This document shows positions 24,764 to 35,639 of a stretch of 64,000 nt of DNA, one piece after another. The DNA is from Petaurus breviceps papuanus (lineage: Eukaryota > Chordata > Mammalia > Diprotodontia > Petauridae). Each line of letters begins with the position of its first letter. Position 1 is the stretch's first letter. Position numbers and translations under genes: made by a program. The notes beneath the pieces were generated by a model, which made no database searches, had not been told where the DNA came from, and saw nothing but the letters and a program-made list of their open reading frames with translations. The stretch lies in assembly GCA_028583685.1 (NCBI GenBank), contig JAMXIF010000003.1, positions 78,308,558-78,372,557 on the forward strand. Direction: 5' to 3'.

Positions 24764-25794
24764 CTATGGGTCCTTTTCTAAGAAACTTATAAATTAAAGA
24801 AAGCAAAACAAAGACCATGTCTCTCAGAGTAACTGTGGTGCTAGAGTTTTTATTCTATTTCTAAAGCACTTATTGTCAACTGATTGAAATTTGAAGCAAA
24901 TATTTCCCATGGAAAGGTGATTAGCATTTCCCGAGCAGGTCACAAGCCCATTTAAATCATAAAGCACCTGAAATATATGTATGAATGTCATCTCCTCAAA
25001 GGACTCCAGTGTAGCTTGTGGGTCTCAGAAGAAATTTATCCTGGAAGCAAGTACTGAGGGATTAATTTTCGAGATATTTCACAGAGAAGAATATACCAAA
25101 CAAATGGAAAAAAATTCATAGGTAGTATTATTGCCCACCCCACAGACGTTGATTATCAAATATCTATTTTCTCATCTCTAGAAAGGCTTTTGTAGAATGA
25201 TCTACATACATATTGAGGCTATCCTTATAAAAAAAATATGAGAGAATCAAGCAGGTTTTCACAGATGCTTTTCTGCATCAGGTTATATCTTCAGTCACAC
25301 AATTAACTGAAAGGTACTGAGATTCAAGATCTTACAATATTTGTTTGTTCATTATGAAAAAGCAGGTAATTGGGAGAATAAAATGAAGCAGGACCTCCTC
25401 TGACAAGGTCTCTGCCATGCCTATGTTATTATCATACAGGGTTCCATGCTAGGTATAACTTGTAACCTGAGAAATAGATTTTTTCAAAAAAATTTAAATC
25501 AATTAAAAATAGAGTTGATTTTTAAAAAATATAAATATAAAATATTTAAATACAAATACATATATCATTTAAATATAAAAATTAAAAAAATTAAAAAATA
25601 GAAATAGGACATAAAATATGGAGTAATGATCCAAAATCTGTTTACTGGTGTCAAAAAAATGATATCCTATTACACAACTGAAATGTAAGAGGGATAGCCT
25701 AAATATCGTGAAACCCTCCAGATACTCCTCTTTGGGGACAGTATTGTGCTGATTGTATCAAGCCCCAGAATTCTACAAGGTTTATAGGATTACA

Positions 25795-26090
25795 GATTTA
25801 AAGCTGGAAAGGAATTTAGAGACCATCTAATCCAATCCACTCATTTTACAGATGAGAAAATTGAAACCCAGACAGGCTAAGCCACTTCAACTTCAACGAA
25901 GCAATCTACAAGTATTTATAAGTGCTTACTGTGTTCTAGGTGTTGTATTAGACACAAGGTTACAAAGACAAAAAAGAAATAGCTCCTTCCCTCAAGGAGT
26001 TTAAATTCAATTAGGGGAGACAATATGTACATATACAATTATATATGTGCATATGAGAGATATAAATGCAATGACAATATGACAGATCCC
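25795..26090 (-). repeat. MIR-like piece followed by L2 3' end
   Basis: TTTAAAGCTGGAAAGG...CATTTTACAGATGAG is MIR-like. AAGTATTTATAAGTGCTTACTG and CCTCAAGGAGTTTAAATTC are a reverse L2 terminus. Confidence 0.6.
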
Positions 26091-26462
26091 ATCATTTTGC
26101 TTGGCTGATGCAACCTTTCCCAGCTGAGGATGCTGAGGAGATGGTATCTGGGAAGACTTGTGACAATGTGTAAGGGAAGTGCCTTAGAGAAATCATGGAA
26201 GAAGCGTGGACATTCTGTACCTGACTCTGATTGGCTGTGTGGTTAAGAGGAGACTTTTCCAGTGGGTTGTTGGCATCTTCGGAAAAAAAGATCTGAGTCA
26301 GTTTTGACTGTCTCTTTGCTTCATTTGCATCTGAGGGAGCTCAGTGACTCTCATGGTATCTAGTGAGAGACCATGTATTTGGGGAAGGGCCTTAGGGCTT
26401 CCCCCCACTGAGGTTATTTGGTCCCTGAGAAATGGTGCTTCCTTTGTCTTTCCATCCATTCT

Positions 26463-26583
26463 TTTTTTTTTTTTTTTGCCTTTTTGAGGGCAATTGGGGT
26501 TAAGTAACTTGCCCAAGGTTACATGGCTACTGACTCTGGGACAGGGCTGGTGCTTTACTCACTGAGCCACCTAGCGGCCCCCT
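26463..26583 (-). mobile_element. Marsupial CORE-SINE, internally shortened
   Basis: T run, GAGGGCAATTGGGGTTAAG and a GAGCCACCTAGCGGCCCC end. The central part is missing. Similar flanks (CTTTCCATCCATTC and CTTTCCATTCATTC) suggest the target duplication. Confidence 0.8.
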
Positions 26584-26696
26584 TTCCATTCATTCTTTTC
26601 CATTCTAGGTGAAGGGAATTTCAAAGATTGGTAGAGCTATCCAGAGGAATTTGAGAGTCAAAGAATGTAGGTCAGATTTTGTAGCCAATACAGCAT

Positions 26697-27754
26697 TGTA
26701 ATGGTAATCTAATTTTGAATTTGAAGATCCCTTTGTGTTTGCAAAAGTAGCAGGTACTTAACACTTAGTAAGTAATCAAGCCTCTGATTGGGGAACAAAA
26801 GGTATGAACTCCTGTACCCTTATTACTGACATAACAGGAAATTGGCTGAAGGAAGTACATAATATTGTGTATATAAGAAAAGCCCCAGGGAGGCACAGTC
26901 AGAATTTCCTTGAGACTGAGATCTGGTGGCATAACAGCTACAGAAGAATGGAGAACTGAGTCCTGAAAACTTGTGGTTGTGGAGCTCTTCTGAACAGGAG
27001 CCCAGAAGCCCAGAGCTAAGAGGCTAGGAGCCCAGGAGCCAGGAGCCAGGAGCCAGGACCCCAGGTGATTGAAGCATGACCAGGATGCTGAGACTTTGTT
27101 TGTTTGTGGCTTGGTTGAGCCTTGAATTTCTTGGAGCAGAAATGGTGAAGGAGCTGACATGGACCAAACTCTGTGAACCCCAGTATGGAGCAGGACCTCC
27201 CCAGAGAGCTGGTCAAGGAACTGGGAGCTGTCTGCCATTGAACCCAGGTAGAATCTGAGACCATGGAAGGGGATCCAGGGAATCTGAGAACGGGCCCCAA
27301 GTCAAGATGAAGAAAAGACCTCTCCTTGGGTACCGAATAATTATGGAATTATAGTTTACTAGTGACCTAAGGGTGGAGGGTTTTGTGTATGATACTTAGT
27401 AAGACTTTGCTGAATAAGTGACTGGTTGTACTTTGAATACTTTGACTATTATTACCAATTAGTGACTGATTGAGTTAATCAAGACTTTGTCCCAAGAGTG
27501 GAAGACTTTGAGACTACTGATAGGTGACTAATCGAATTAACTTGAGTGACTATTTTACTTTGAGACTATGTTGTGAATATTATATTGTGATTTTCTGTGA
27601 TAAGTTGAAATATGGTGAATGCTGTACCTTGATTTTCCATGGATGTTTTACTTTTGTTATGGAATAGAGTGGTCACTATACTGAATAATCAGAATCTTTA
27701 AAAAGCTGTTCACAGTAGCAGTTCTTCTGGAAAGCTTCTGTGCATGGCATTACA
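26697..27754 (+). mobile_element. Solo LTR, superfamily A (long form), perfect 5-bp TSD
   Basis: It runs from TGTAATGGTAATC to ...GGCATTACA, 1058 bp, and is flanked by AGCAT at 26692-26696 and 27755-27759. It has a TATA-like GTATATAAGAAAAGCC near 26873 and a short tandem array of AGGAGCC units near 27030-27055. Its 3' third aligns with 2880-3020. It lies antisense to CPA6. Confidence 0.9.
26870..26880 (+). promoter_or_regulatory. TATA-like box of the LTR at 26697
   Basis: GTATATAAG is followed by a GC-richer stretch, placed as expected for the U3/R boundary of an LTR. Activity is not shown. Confidence 0.5.
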
Positions 27755-27989
27755 AGCATCTATGATTGGAGAAGCAGGGAATAATTTTTGCAGTGACGTT
27801 CTGGACTTATTGGGCCAAAAGCTGAAATGAGGATTCATCCAGCAGAGATGCTGCCTTTGGATGTTAACTTAGTGGAACCAATGCTTTGTAGGAATTGAAC
27901 CAAGTTTTGAGCCTGCTTCCCCAGAAACTGAAGAGGTATAGGGGAAAGTATATCCCATAAGGACTGGGGAAAGTTATTACAGTTTGTTC

Positions 27990-28239
27990 TTGAAGGGAAT
28001 TAGCATCTGGAGAGGAAAGCAGAAAAGAACTTGTGTAGAAGGTGGTGCTTGAATTGAATTTTGAAAGAGACAAGTCATCCTAGCAGGTGGATGTGAAGAG
28101 GGATTTCATTCCAGGGGGGGCATTCAGTGCAAGATGTGGATGGAAATGGGAGATAGAATGCTGTGTGTGAGGACAGTGAGAGGGCCAGTCTGGCTGAACT
28201 GAGGAGTCAATAATGCTGAAAAGATAGGTTGGGGTCAGG
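27990..28239 (-). repeat. L2, left part of a copy split by HAL1
   Basis: It contains GTGCTTGAATTGAATTTTGAAAG and GGGATTTCATTCCAGGG, L2 3' region in reverse. The copy resumes at 32283 with AAGGACTTTAAATGCC. Confidence 0.6.
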
Positions 28240-28573
28240 TCATTTCTCCCACCCCCCCATCCCAAGATGACATGCATTCTGATTACCCCTTCCCCCATTG
28301 CATGTATATCTTATTTCCTAGTTGGATGTAAACAATTTTTAACATTTATTTTTAAAACTTTGAGTTCCAAAATTCTCTCCCTTCTTCCTTCCCCACCCAA
28401 CCTCATTTAGAAAGCAAACAATTCAATATAGATTATACATGTGTAGTTATGCAAAACACTTCCATAATAGTTATGGTGTGAAAGATTAACTATATTTCCC
28501 TTCATCCTATCCTGCTCCCCACTTATTCTATTTTCTCCTTTGACCCTGTTCCTTTTCAAAAGTGTTTGCTTCT

Positions 28574-28739
28574 TCTTCTTCTTCTTTTTTTTTTTTGCTT
28601 TTTGGAGGGCTATTGGGGTTAAGTGACTTGCCCAAGGTCACACGGCTAGTTTCTGTGTTAAGTGTTTGAGGCTGGATTTGAATTCAGGTCCTCCTGACTC
28701 CAGGGCCTGTGCTCTACTCACTGAACCACCAAGCCACCC
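28574..28739 (-). mobile_element. Marsupial CORE-SINE
   Basis: Reverse copy with (CTT)n/T tail, GGTCACACGGCTAGTTTCTG and a GAACCACCAAGCCACCCC end. The AAAAGTGTTTCT-like duplication lies in the HAL1 3' UTR. Confidence 0.82.
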
Positions 28740-29449
28740 CAAAAGTGTTTCTGACTACTTCCTCCCCCAATCTTCCCTCCATTTTCTTCTACCCCCCCAT
28801 TCCCTTCCCCCCTACTTTCCTGTAGGGTAGCCCAAGTGAGTATGTACATTATTCCTTCCTTAAGCCAAATCCAGTAAGAGTAAGTTTCACTCATTCCCTT
28901 TCACCTCTCCCCTCTTCCCCTCCATTGTAAAAGCTTTTACTTCCCTCTTTTATGTCGGATAATTTACCCCAGTCTATCTCTCCCTTTCTTCTTCCAGTAT
29001 AGTCCTCTCTCACCTCTTAATTTTATTTTTTAGATATCATCCCTTCATATTCAATTCACCCTGTGTCCTCTGAGACAGTGAGAGAGAGATATTCACTCCA
29101 ACTACCCTAATACTGAGAAAGGTCTCATGAGTTACAAATATCATCTTTCCATGTAGGAATGTAAACAGGTCAACTTTAACAAGTCCCTTATGATTACTCT
29201 TTGCTCTTTTCCTTTCCATGCTTCTCTTGATTTTTGTATTTGAATGTCAAATTTTCTATTAAACTCTGGTCTTTTCATTAAGAATGCTTGAAAGTCCTCT
29301 ATTTAATTGAATGTCAAATTTTGCCCTGAAGTATTATACTCAGTTTTGCTGGATAGGTGATTCTTGGCTTTAATCATAGCTCCTTTGACCTCTGGAATAT
29401 CATATTCCAAGCCCTCTGATTCCTTAATGTAGAAGCTGCTAGATCTTGT

Positions 29450-30164
29450 TGATGGAATCCTAATAAAGCTGCCCCCAGTCCCAATATTCTAACTTCATTA
29501 TAGGCCTGCCCCCACTGAACAGCAGTCCCACTGCACCTACCTAGCCCTCCTGTAAATGTCCTAACGTCTTCATATATGCCTCACTGCTCACTGGAACAAC
29601 AGGTGTGTCCCTGAACTCTTAGTTCCCACAGAAACAGCAGGTGTGTCCATGTGATAGGAACCCAGCTGCTGCCTCTACCTGGTCACTGCCCCCAGACCCA
29701 TTCCCACAGAAACAGGTGTGTTCTTGCATTCAATAACAATCACATCATCCATCTAGCCCAAGACAGGACCACAATACCTAACTATATGTCTTAACCAGAC
29801 AGGACCACAATAGCTAGCCAGTTGGAGGGTAGAATGACCAGAATGTTTAACTACAGAACCATAAATGGGGCCCCTCCTCCATTACCTAATCCCTTAACAA
29901 ACTCCTCCTGCCTTTTTGTAATTGCATCTTTATGCTATAAAAATCCATCTTTCTTTCTCTAAAATTGCTGGTTCCTCTTGGAACTTAGCCCGCTTTGTGA
30001 GAGGCATCAATCTCAATAAATGCCTATACTTGGATTAGAGGTGGTCCGATTCTGAATTCTTTGAGGTGGTTCTACCACAACACATCATGAAACCCCAACA
30101 GTTTTTGGGTGGGCAGAGCCCCCACCTGAACAGTTTTTGGTGTCCCTGGGTTTAAACCGTAACA
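29450..30164 (+). mobile_element. Solo LTR, superfamily B, inside HAL1
   Basis: It runs from TGATGGAATCCTAATAA to ...GTTTAAACCGTAACA, 715 bp with TG...CA ends. The flanks CTTGT (29445-29449) and TTTGT (30165-30169) are a near-perfect duplication. An AATAAA lies near 30015. Comparing with the HAL1 copy at 46210-46260 shows the HAL1 sequence is continuous once the LTR is removed. It is the same family as 1-57. Confidence 0.85.
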
Positions 30165-30459
30165 TTTGTGTTATCTTAATTGTGCTTCCACAACTCAAAT
30201 TGTTTCTTTCTGGCTGCTTGCAATATTTTTTCCTGGACCTGGGAACTCTGGAATTAGGCTACAATATTCCTAGGAGTTTTCCTTTTGTGATCTCTTTCAA
30301 GAGGTGATTGGTGTATTCTTTCAATTTCTATTTTGCTCTCTGGTTCTAGAATGTCAGGGCAATTTTCCTTGATAATTTCTTGAAAGATGATGTCTAGGCC
30401 CTTTTTTGATCATGGCTTTCAGGTAGCACAATAATTTTTAAATTATCTCTCCTAAATCT

Positions 30460-30771
30460 TTAAAAAAATTTTTTTTAAAAAGCAACTGGGGTTAAGTAAC
30501 TTGCTCAAGGTTACATGGCCAGTTATTTCTGGGTGTGGTGCTGAGTATCTGAGCCTGGATTTGATCCCCAGGTCATCCCGACACTGGAGCTGGTGCTCTT
30601 ACTTGCTGAGCCACCTGGCCACCCCTAAGCAATTGGGGTTAAGTAATTTGCTCAAGGTTACATGGCCAGGTGTTTCTGGGTGGGTGCTAAGTGTCTGAGC
30701 CAGGGATTCGATCTCCAGGTCTTCTCAACACTGGAGATGGTGCTCTTACTCGCTGTGCTACCTGGCTGTCC
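30460..30771 (-). mobile_element. Dimeric tRNA-derived SINE (copy 2)
   Basis: It has the same two-arm order as copy 1, with the junction ACCCCTAAGCAATTGGGG near 30622. A single CCTAAATCT duplication at 30451-30459 and 30772-30780 flanks the pair. It interrupts HAL1 ORF1. Confidence 0.9.
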
Positions 30772-31034
30772 CCTAAATCTATTTTTCTAGGTCAGTGGTT
30801 TTTCCAATGAGATATTTCACATTGTCTTCTATTTTTTCATTCTTTTGGTTCTGTTTTATAATTTCTTGATTTCTCATAAAGTTATTTACTTCCATTTGCT
30901 ACATTCTAATTTTTATGAAATTATTTTCTTCAGTGAACTTTTGGACCTCCTTTTCCATTTGTCCATTTCTATTTTTTTCAGGCATTTTTCTCCTCATTGC
31001 CTTTTTGGACCTCTTTTGCTATTTGGGTTAGTCT

Positions 31035-31343
31035 TTTTTTTTTTTTTAAAGCAATTGGGGTTAAGTAACTTGCTCAAGGTTACACGGCCAGTTATTATTT
31101 CTGGGTGTGGTGCTGAGTATCTGAGCCCGGATTTGATCCAGGTTATCCCGACACTGGAGCCGGCGCTCTTACTTGCTGAGCCACCTGGCCGCCCCATAGC
31201 AATTGGGGTTAAGTAACTTGCTCAAGGTTACACGTCCAGGTGTTTCTGGGTGGGTGCTAAGTGTCTGAGCCCGGGATTCGATCTCCAGGTCTTCTCAACA
31301 CTGGAGACGGTGCTCTTACTCGCTGTGCTACCTGGCCACCCCA
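31035..31343 (-). mobile_element. Dimeric tRNA-derived SINE (copy 3)
   Basis: It has the same arm order, with the junction GCCCCATAGCAATTGGGG near 31195. It is flanked once by GGGTTAGTCT at 31025-31034 and 31344-31353. Both arms are complete, with A boxes (TAGCACAGCGAG in sense) and B-box-like GATCGAATCCCG. Confidence 0.92.
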
Positions 31344-32405
31344 GGGTTAGTCTATTTTTAAGGTGTTTTTTCTTCAGTATTTTTAGGGTCTCCTAAATGA
31401 GTCAAGCTGTTGACTCATTTTTCATGATTTTCTTTCATCACTATCATTTCTCTTCCCAATTTTTCTCTACTTCTCTTAGTTGATTTTCAAAATCCTTTTT
31501 GAGCTCTTCCATGCTCTGTGACCAATTTATATTTTTCTTGGAGTTTTGACTTTGTTGTCTTCTTCTAGTTGTCTGTTTTGATCTTCTTTGTCACCAAAGT
31601 AAGATTCTATAGCATGAGTTTGTTTATGCTGTTTGCTCATTTTCCCAAATACTTGACTTTCTAACTCTTTGTCAAGGTAAAACTCTGCTTCCAGTGGGTG
31701 TTGGTGTGGGTGTGGGTGTACTGTCCCAAGTTTCAGGGGTTTTGTACAGCTCTTTTCAGAGATAATTCTAGGAACCTGTATGTTTTAAGCTCTTCCAAGG
31801 TGGTATGATCAAAGGAGAGGTGTTTACTCCTTTCCTGGTCTGTACTCTGGTCTGTGAGTGACTGCAAGCACTCTTTTCTGCCTTCAAACTGTGAGGATTC
31901 CCCCTCCACTGCAGTCACAAGCTCTGCCACACCATTGCTCCTCCTCACCCCAGGACCACTACCCAGTATGGTGACCCAGATCCAAGCAGGGAAAAGCAAG
32001 AGAATCCTGCTTTGGCTTGAGCAAAGAGATTCTTCTACTCGCCCTCTGATAAACTGCTCAATCCCCACACCATCTATGGGCGCAGAGCTTTGGAAGAAGC
32101 AGCTGCTGTTGCTGTTGCTGCTGCTGCTGCAGCCACCTCTGCCATCTCCAGTCTGGGGTTGGACCACTCTCCTCTATTATCCAAGTCCTGAAGAGTTCTC
32201 CCACTGACCTTCTATACTGTCTTTGGAATTTGTGGGTTGAAAAGTCTGGAAACTGCCACAGCTGCTAGTGAGTTAATCCCTGTGAAGGACTTTAAATGCC
32301 AATTAGAAAAGTTTATATTTGACTCTATAAATAATAAGGAACGGCTGGAGTTCTTGAGTAGGGAACCAAAGAGGCATATTATGAACCTATTTTTTAATTG
32401 AACTG

Positions 32406-32475
32406 AAAATATTAAGAAATAAATATTTCTTATTTAATTTCTTAATATTTAAAATATTAAGAAATAAATATTTCT
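32406..32475. repeat. 25-bp direct repeats with nested inverted repeat
   Basis: A 25-bp AT-rich unit occurs identically at 32406-32430 and 32451-32475. AAATATTAAGAAAT (32407-32420) pairs with ATTTCTTAATATTT (32437-32450), and the latter also pairs with 32452-32465. Confidence 0.9.
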
Positions 32476-32715
32476 ACCACCTAAAACCAGAAGTGAGCTG
32501 GAGACAACTAGGACTAACTCGTAAGAGCTGATTTTAAACTTTTCAGTGTGAATATTTATACCTTGAACGGTGAACCCTACAGACCAAGTCTTGATTTATT
32601 GTTTTGTTGAATTATTCCTGGAAGACCTGTGCCTAAAACTCATAGTCCAGTATTATCTTCTTTTTTTTTTTGACAAGAGGGATGTGATCAGACTTGCCCT
32701 GTAGAAAAAGCACTG

Positions 32716-32898
32716 GTAGAGGCGGCTAGGTGGTGCAGTGAGTAAAGCACCAGCCCTGGAGTCAGGAGGACCCGAGTTCGGTTCCATCCTCGGACACTTA
32801 ACACCCCCACAAAAAAACTAACCATGTAATATTGGGCAAGTTACTTAACCCCAATTGCCCTCCAAAAAGCAAAAAAAAAAAAAAGAAAAGAAAAGAAA
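32716..32898 (+). mobile_element. Marsupial CORE-SINE
   Basis: Complete copy with an (AAAAG)n tail. AGAAAAAGCACTGGTAG on the left and AGAAAAAGCACTGGCAG on the right form the duplication. Confidence 0.88.
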
Positions 32899-33553
32899 GA
32901 AAAAGAAAAAGCACTGGCAGCTGTGTGGAAAATGGATTGGAGAGAAAGAATGAACTTGAGTCAGAGTGACTAATTAGAAGGCAATTGTCATTGTCCTGGT
33001 TAGAAACAATGAGATCCTGAACTAGGGTGGTGGCCATGTGAGCAGAGAAAAGGAGACATATGTGAGAAAATACTGTGGAGGTGGAATCAACATCTGTTAA
33101 CTTACCAGATATGTCGGGTGAGAGAGAGTGAGGAGTCAAAGACAATGCCATGGCTTTGAAATTGGGCGACTGGAAGTATATTGGGTATGTCTGTTTGTAA
33201 ATTAAGAAGAAGGGTGGTTTGGGGAGAAGTAATGTTCTTTTTTGGATATGTTGAGCTTTGGGATGTCTATGGGACATACAGTTTCAAATATCTACTAGGC
33301 AGCTAGTGATACAGAAATATATTTCAGGAAAGTAACTTGCCTGATCACATGGGTAATAAAGCGATGGAGGAAGGATCTGAACTCGCATCCTCTGACTGCA
33401 AATTTTAATATCTTTTTCATTGTATCCTGCTGCTTCAGTGAGATTCATGACTAATCCAAGGAGATTGACCTAATGTGAAAAAATGAAGTTGAAGAACGCT
33501 TATTGCCTAGATACAGCTAGATGGGAAGTCCATAGGATAGGTATATCACTTTT

Positions 33554-33695
33554 TTTTTTAAAGCAATTGGGGTTAAGTAACTTGCTCAAGGTTATGTGGC
33601 CAGGTGTTTCTGGGTGGATGGGAGCCGGATTCGATCCCCAGGTCATCCTGACACTGGGGCCGGTGCTCTTGCTCGCTGTGCTACCTGGCCGCCCC
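33554..33695 (-). mobile_element. tRNA-derived SINE, monomer
   Basis: A left-arm-type monomer with a small internal loss. It is flanked by a perfect 16-bp TAGGTATATCACTTTT at 33538-33553 and 33696-33711. Confidence 0.92.
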
Positions 33696-34771
33696 TAGGT
33701 ATATCACTTTTGAAAAAAAGCCTCTGGGTGATATAAGATGAGGAGGGGAAAAGAGGGAGCTCACTGCAAATGGCCTCAATTTTTTAAGGAAAACATAAAG
33801 CAAGGTTCTTAGCTGAGAAAGAATGGAGGTGGGGAGCCATGGGAAATTTGAAGAGGGATAAACGTGGAAGAGCCACTATGAAAAGTGGGATAGTGAATAT
33901 AGAAGATTCTCTAGCAGTAGTGAGGATCTAATTGAGGTTATGTAATATAAATTTTAGTGGATCCAATAAGCACAGTCACATGATTTTTTTTTTCACCTTT
34001 TTTCAGCAGTTTGTGTGTAGGAGTGAATACAGTGGATGGTGGTGGGATCTATGGCTGAAGCTTTGCCTTTCAGGCCTCACAATCAGCAGTATAATAAGGG
34101 AGCAAAGGACTCAAGAGGAGAAGACAGTGTAGAGTTGAATTGTATTGAACTGGTCAAGATGGAGAAAGGAGGAGAAAATAGTTAGTATAGGGGTGATAGC
34201 CTGAGAGAACTAAGGAGTCAAGAGATTGGAAGTCATGGTGTGGACAAAGAGTAAGGAAGGTGGAAGGAAAAGTGAAAACCAAAAGATTGTGATAAGATGG
34301 GGAACTTCAGAACTCTTGAATGTGGAGGGGGTGCATTTGTGGGTAATGGAAAGATAAAGGCCAGGCACATAGTAGGGACTTATTAAATATTTATTGAATT
34401 GAATTGACAGCCTCTATGCGGCTGAAGTGGAGTGGAGAAGTACATCATGGGAAAAGAATACATTGTGGAACTGGGAGTTTCAGGTGTTTGTGGGAGAATC
34501 AATATGTCTTAGTATGAGGGCAGGGGTTGGGAAAGAGAGCAAAATTGTGAGCCAGATACTGACCTCATTGATGAAGTAAGGAGAATGTCTTGAAAGTCTT
34601 TTGGCAATAGCTAACAGGATTTTGATTGGGAGGATGATGTGGACATCAAAGGGAGAATGGTTACTGAGTGATCGTAGTAGGGCAGCAAGGAGTATTCCCA
34701 CTCCCCCAACTGGACCTAGTGAGTAGAGAGGATGAGTGAAATTGTCGCCATTGATGTAAAGGGTGGGTAGG

Positions 34772-35311
34772 TGTAAGGGTTATGGGATTTAAAGATCTTC
34801 CATGCCCCGTTGGACTTGCTGACGTAGCAGGAAGGGGCGGAGCAAGAGGAAGCGGAAGCCAAGCTAGCGTTCCTTCGGTGGCTGGCGGTGGTGGTGGCGG
34901 CGGCAGCAGCAGAGGCAGTGGCAGCGCGAAGCCCTTTTTGAGTTAGAACTGCTAAGGACTTTCTGCTAAGGACTCCTGCTGAGGACTGCCAGGGGCCGGA
35001 GCTGCTGGGAGTGCGCTTCCAGGACGCTGGGTGGTTGCTGTGCGTGGGGAGAGGAGGACCTTTGCCTGAGGTAGCCTGTTCTGTTTTAAAGGCTTGAAAA
35101 TGTGGGTGCTTTCTACTTTATCTACCTGTGCCAATGTCATAACTACTCTGATGGCTTTCACTTTCTGGTTTTGGGACTCAGTCTTTTGGTATCTTAATAA
35201 ATTTTCTAGTTTATTTCCTCATATGGCAAACATGACGTATTTCCTAATGGATAATTATATCAGCATATTTGTAATCTCTATAGGCATTGTGAATATGGCA
35301 TTGCTGATACA
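34772..35311 (+). mobile_element. Solo LTR, superfamily A (short, CpG-rich), perfect 5-bp TSD
   Basis: It runs from TGTAAGGGTTATGGG to ...TTGCTGATACA, 540 bp, flanked by GTAGG at 34767-34771 and 35312-35316. It contains TGACGTAGCAGG (CRE-like), AGGGGCGGAG (GC box) and a (GGC)n/(GCA)n tract with many CpGs at 34830-34935. It shares AAGATCTTCC(A/C)TGCCCC with 43320 and 7668. It lies antisense to CPA6 and looks whole for a solo LTR. Confidence 0.92.
34800..34935 (+). promoter_or_regulatory. CpG-rich U3/R promoter-like segment of the LTR
   Basis: A CRE-like TGACGTAG, a GC box GGGGCGG, ETS-like GGAAGCGGAAGCC and a GGCGGTGG-rich run occur within about 100 bases. No TATA box is obvious. Promoter function is inferred from motif content and LTR position. 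Confidence 0.4.
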
Positions 35312-35315
35312 GTAG
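35094..35315 (+). other. 73-codon hydrophobic open frame in LTR 34772
   Basis: The frame opens after the GC-rich segment and runs to the exact LTR edge, where the first in-frame stop is made by the target duplication. The product would have two hydrophobic segments. It aligns with the frame in the LTR at 43320, sharing FW-x-WD-x2-FW-x-LNK and later NY-x-SIF-x3-IG-x2-N-x-AL. Function is unknown. Confidence 0.35.
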
Positions 35316-35639
35316 GGAAGCTATGTCCTCAGAGAGAGCCAGGAAATGGATGGAGTAGGAAAAGAAAAGATAGAGGAAGAAAGCAAATTTGTTGGCTGTG
35401 GAGCAGGCATTCCAAAAGACTCTGTGCAAGGGATAGGCAATATTTACTTGTGCCTTTGGGGTTGAGATAGTTAGGAAGAGGCATGTTGGATAGTGTAGGA
35501 TGAGGAATGGGGTTTGAGATAAATGTAAAGTCCTACACTTGGGTTAAAAAAAATCAGTTTGCAAGTACAATTTGAGGAAAGTCTGGAAGATACCACTTCA
35601 TTCAATAAAGATTCAGTGTTTTAATGTAGTCCCCTCCCC

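Larger units (their letters stand above)
28240..32282 (-). mobile_element. HAL1 (half-LINE-1) copy 1, 5'-truncated and multiply interrupted
   Basis: It aligns with the HAL1 copies at 44975-50667: the pyrimidine-rich 3' UTR (plus strand) at about 28240-29250, ORF1 remnants at about 29280-31650 and part of the 5' region with (GCT)n at about 32090-32130. No ORF2 sequence lies between ORF1 and the 3' UTR. It is interrupted by SINEs at 28574, 30460 and 31035 and an LTR at 29450. It is inserted into a minus-strand L2. ORF1 is no longer open. Confidence 0.82.
32283..34771 (-). repeat. L2, right part of the split copy, with ORF2 remnants
   Basis: The minus-strand frame ending near 33277 begins MSHRHPKAQH, matching the conserved WMSHRHPKLNMSK-type segment of L2 reverse transcriptase as I recall it. 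TTTAAATGCCAATTAG marks the L2 3' side. SINEs at 32716 and 33554 and the LTR at 34772 interrupt it. L2-like sequence seems to continue to about 35500. Confidence 0.72.

Noticed and set aside
26765-27238. 157-codon minus-strand frame
   Set aside because: It is antisense within the solo LTR and is inflated by the tandem AGGAGCC units.
24471-31343. tRNA genes, suggested by A/B-box-like motifs
   Set aside because: The motifs belong to tRNA-derived SINEs with poly(A) tails and target duplications; no cloverleaf can be folded with a sensible anticodon arm.
31854-32207. Frame with a Leu run near a (GCT)n tract
   Set aside because: It is antisense to the HAL1 5' region; the Leu run comes from the trinucleotide tract.
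32798-33277. 159-codon minus-strand frame as a gene
   Set aside because: Its start matches L2 reverse transcriptase remnants and the rest reads into a SINE; it is a repeat fossil.
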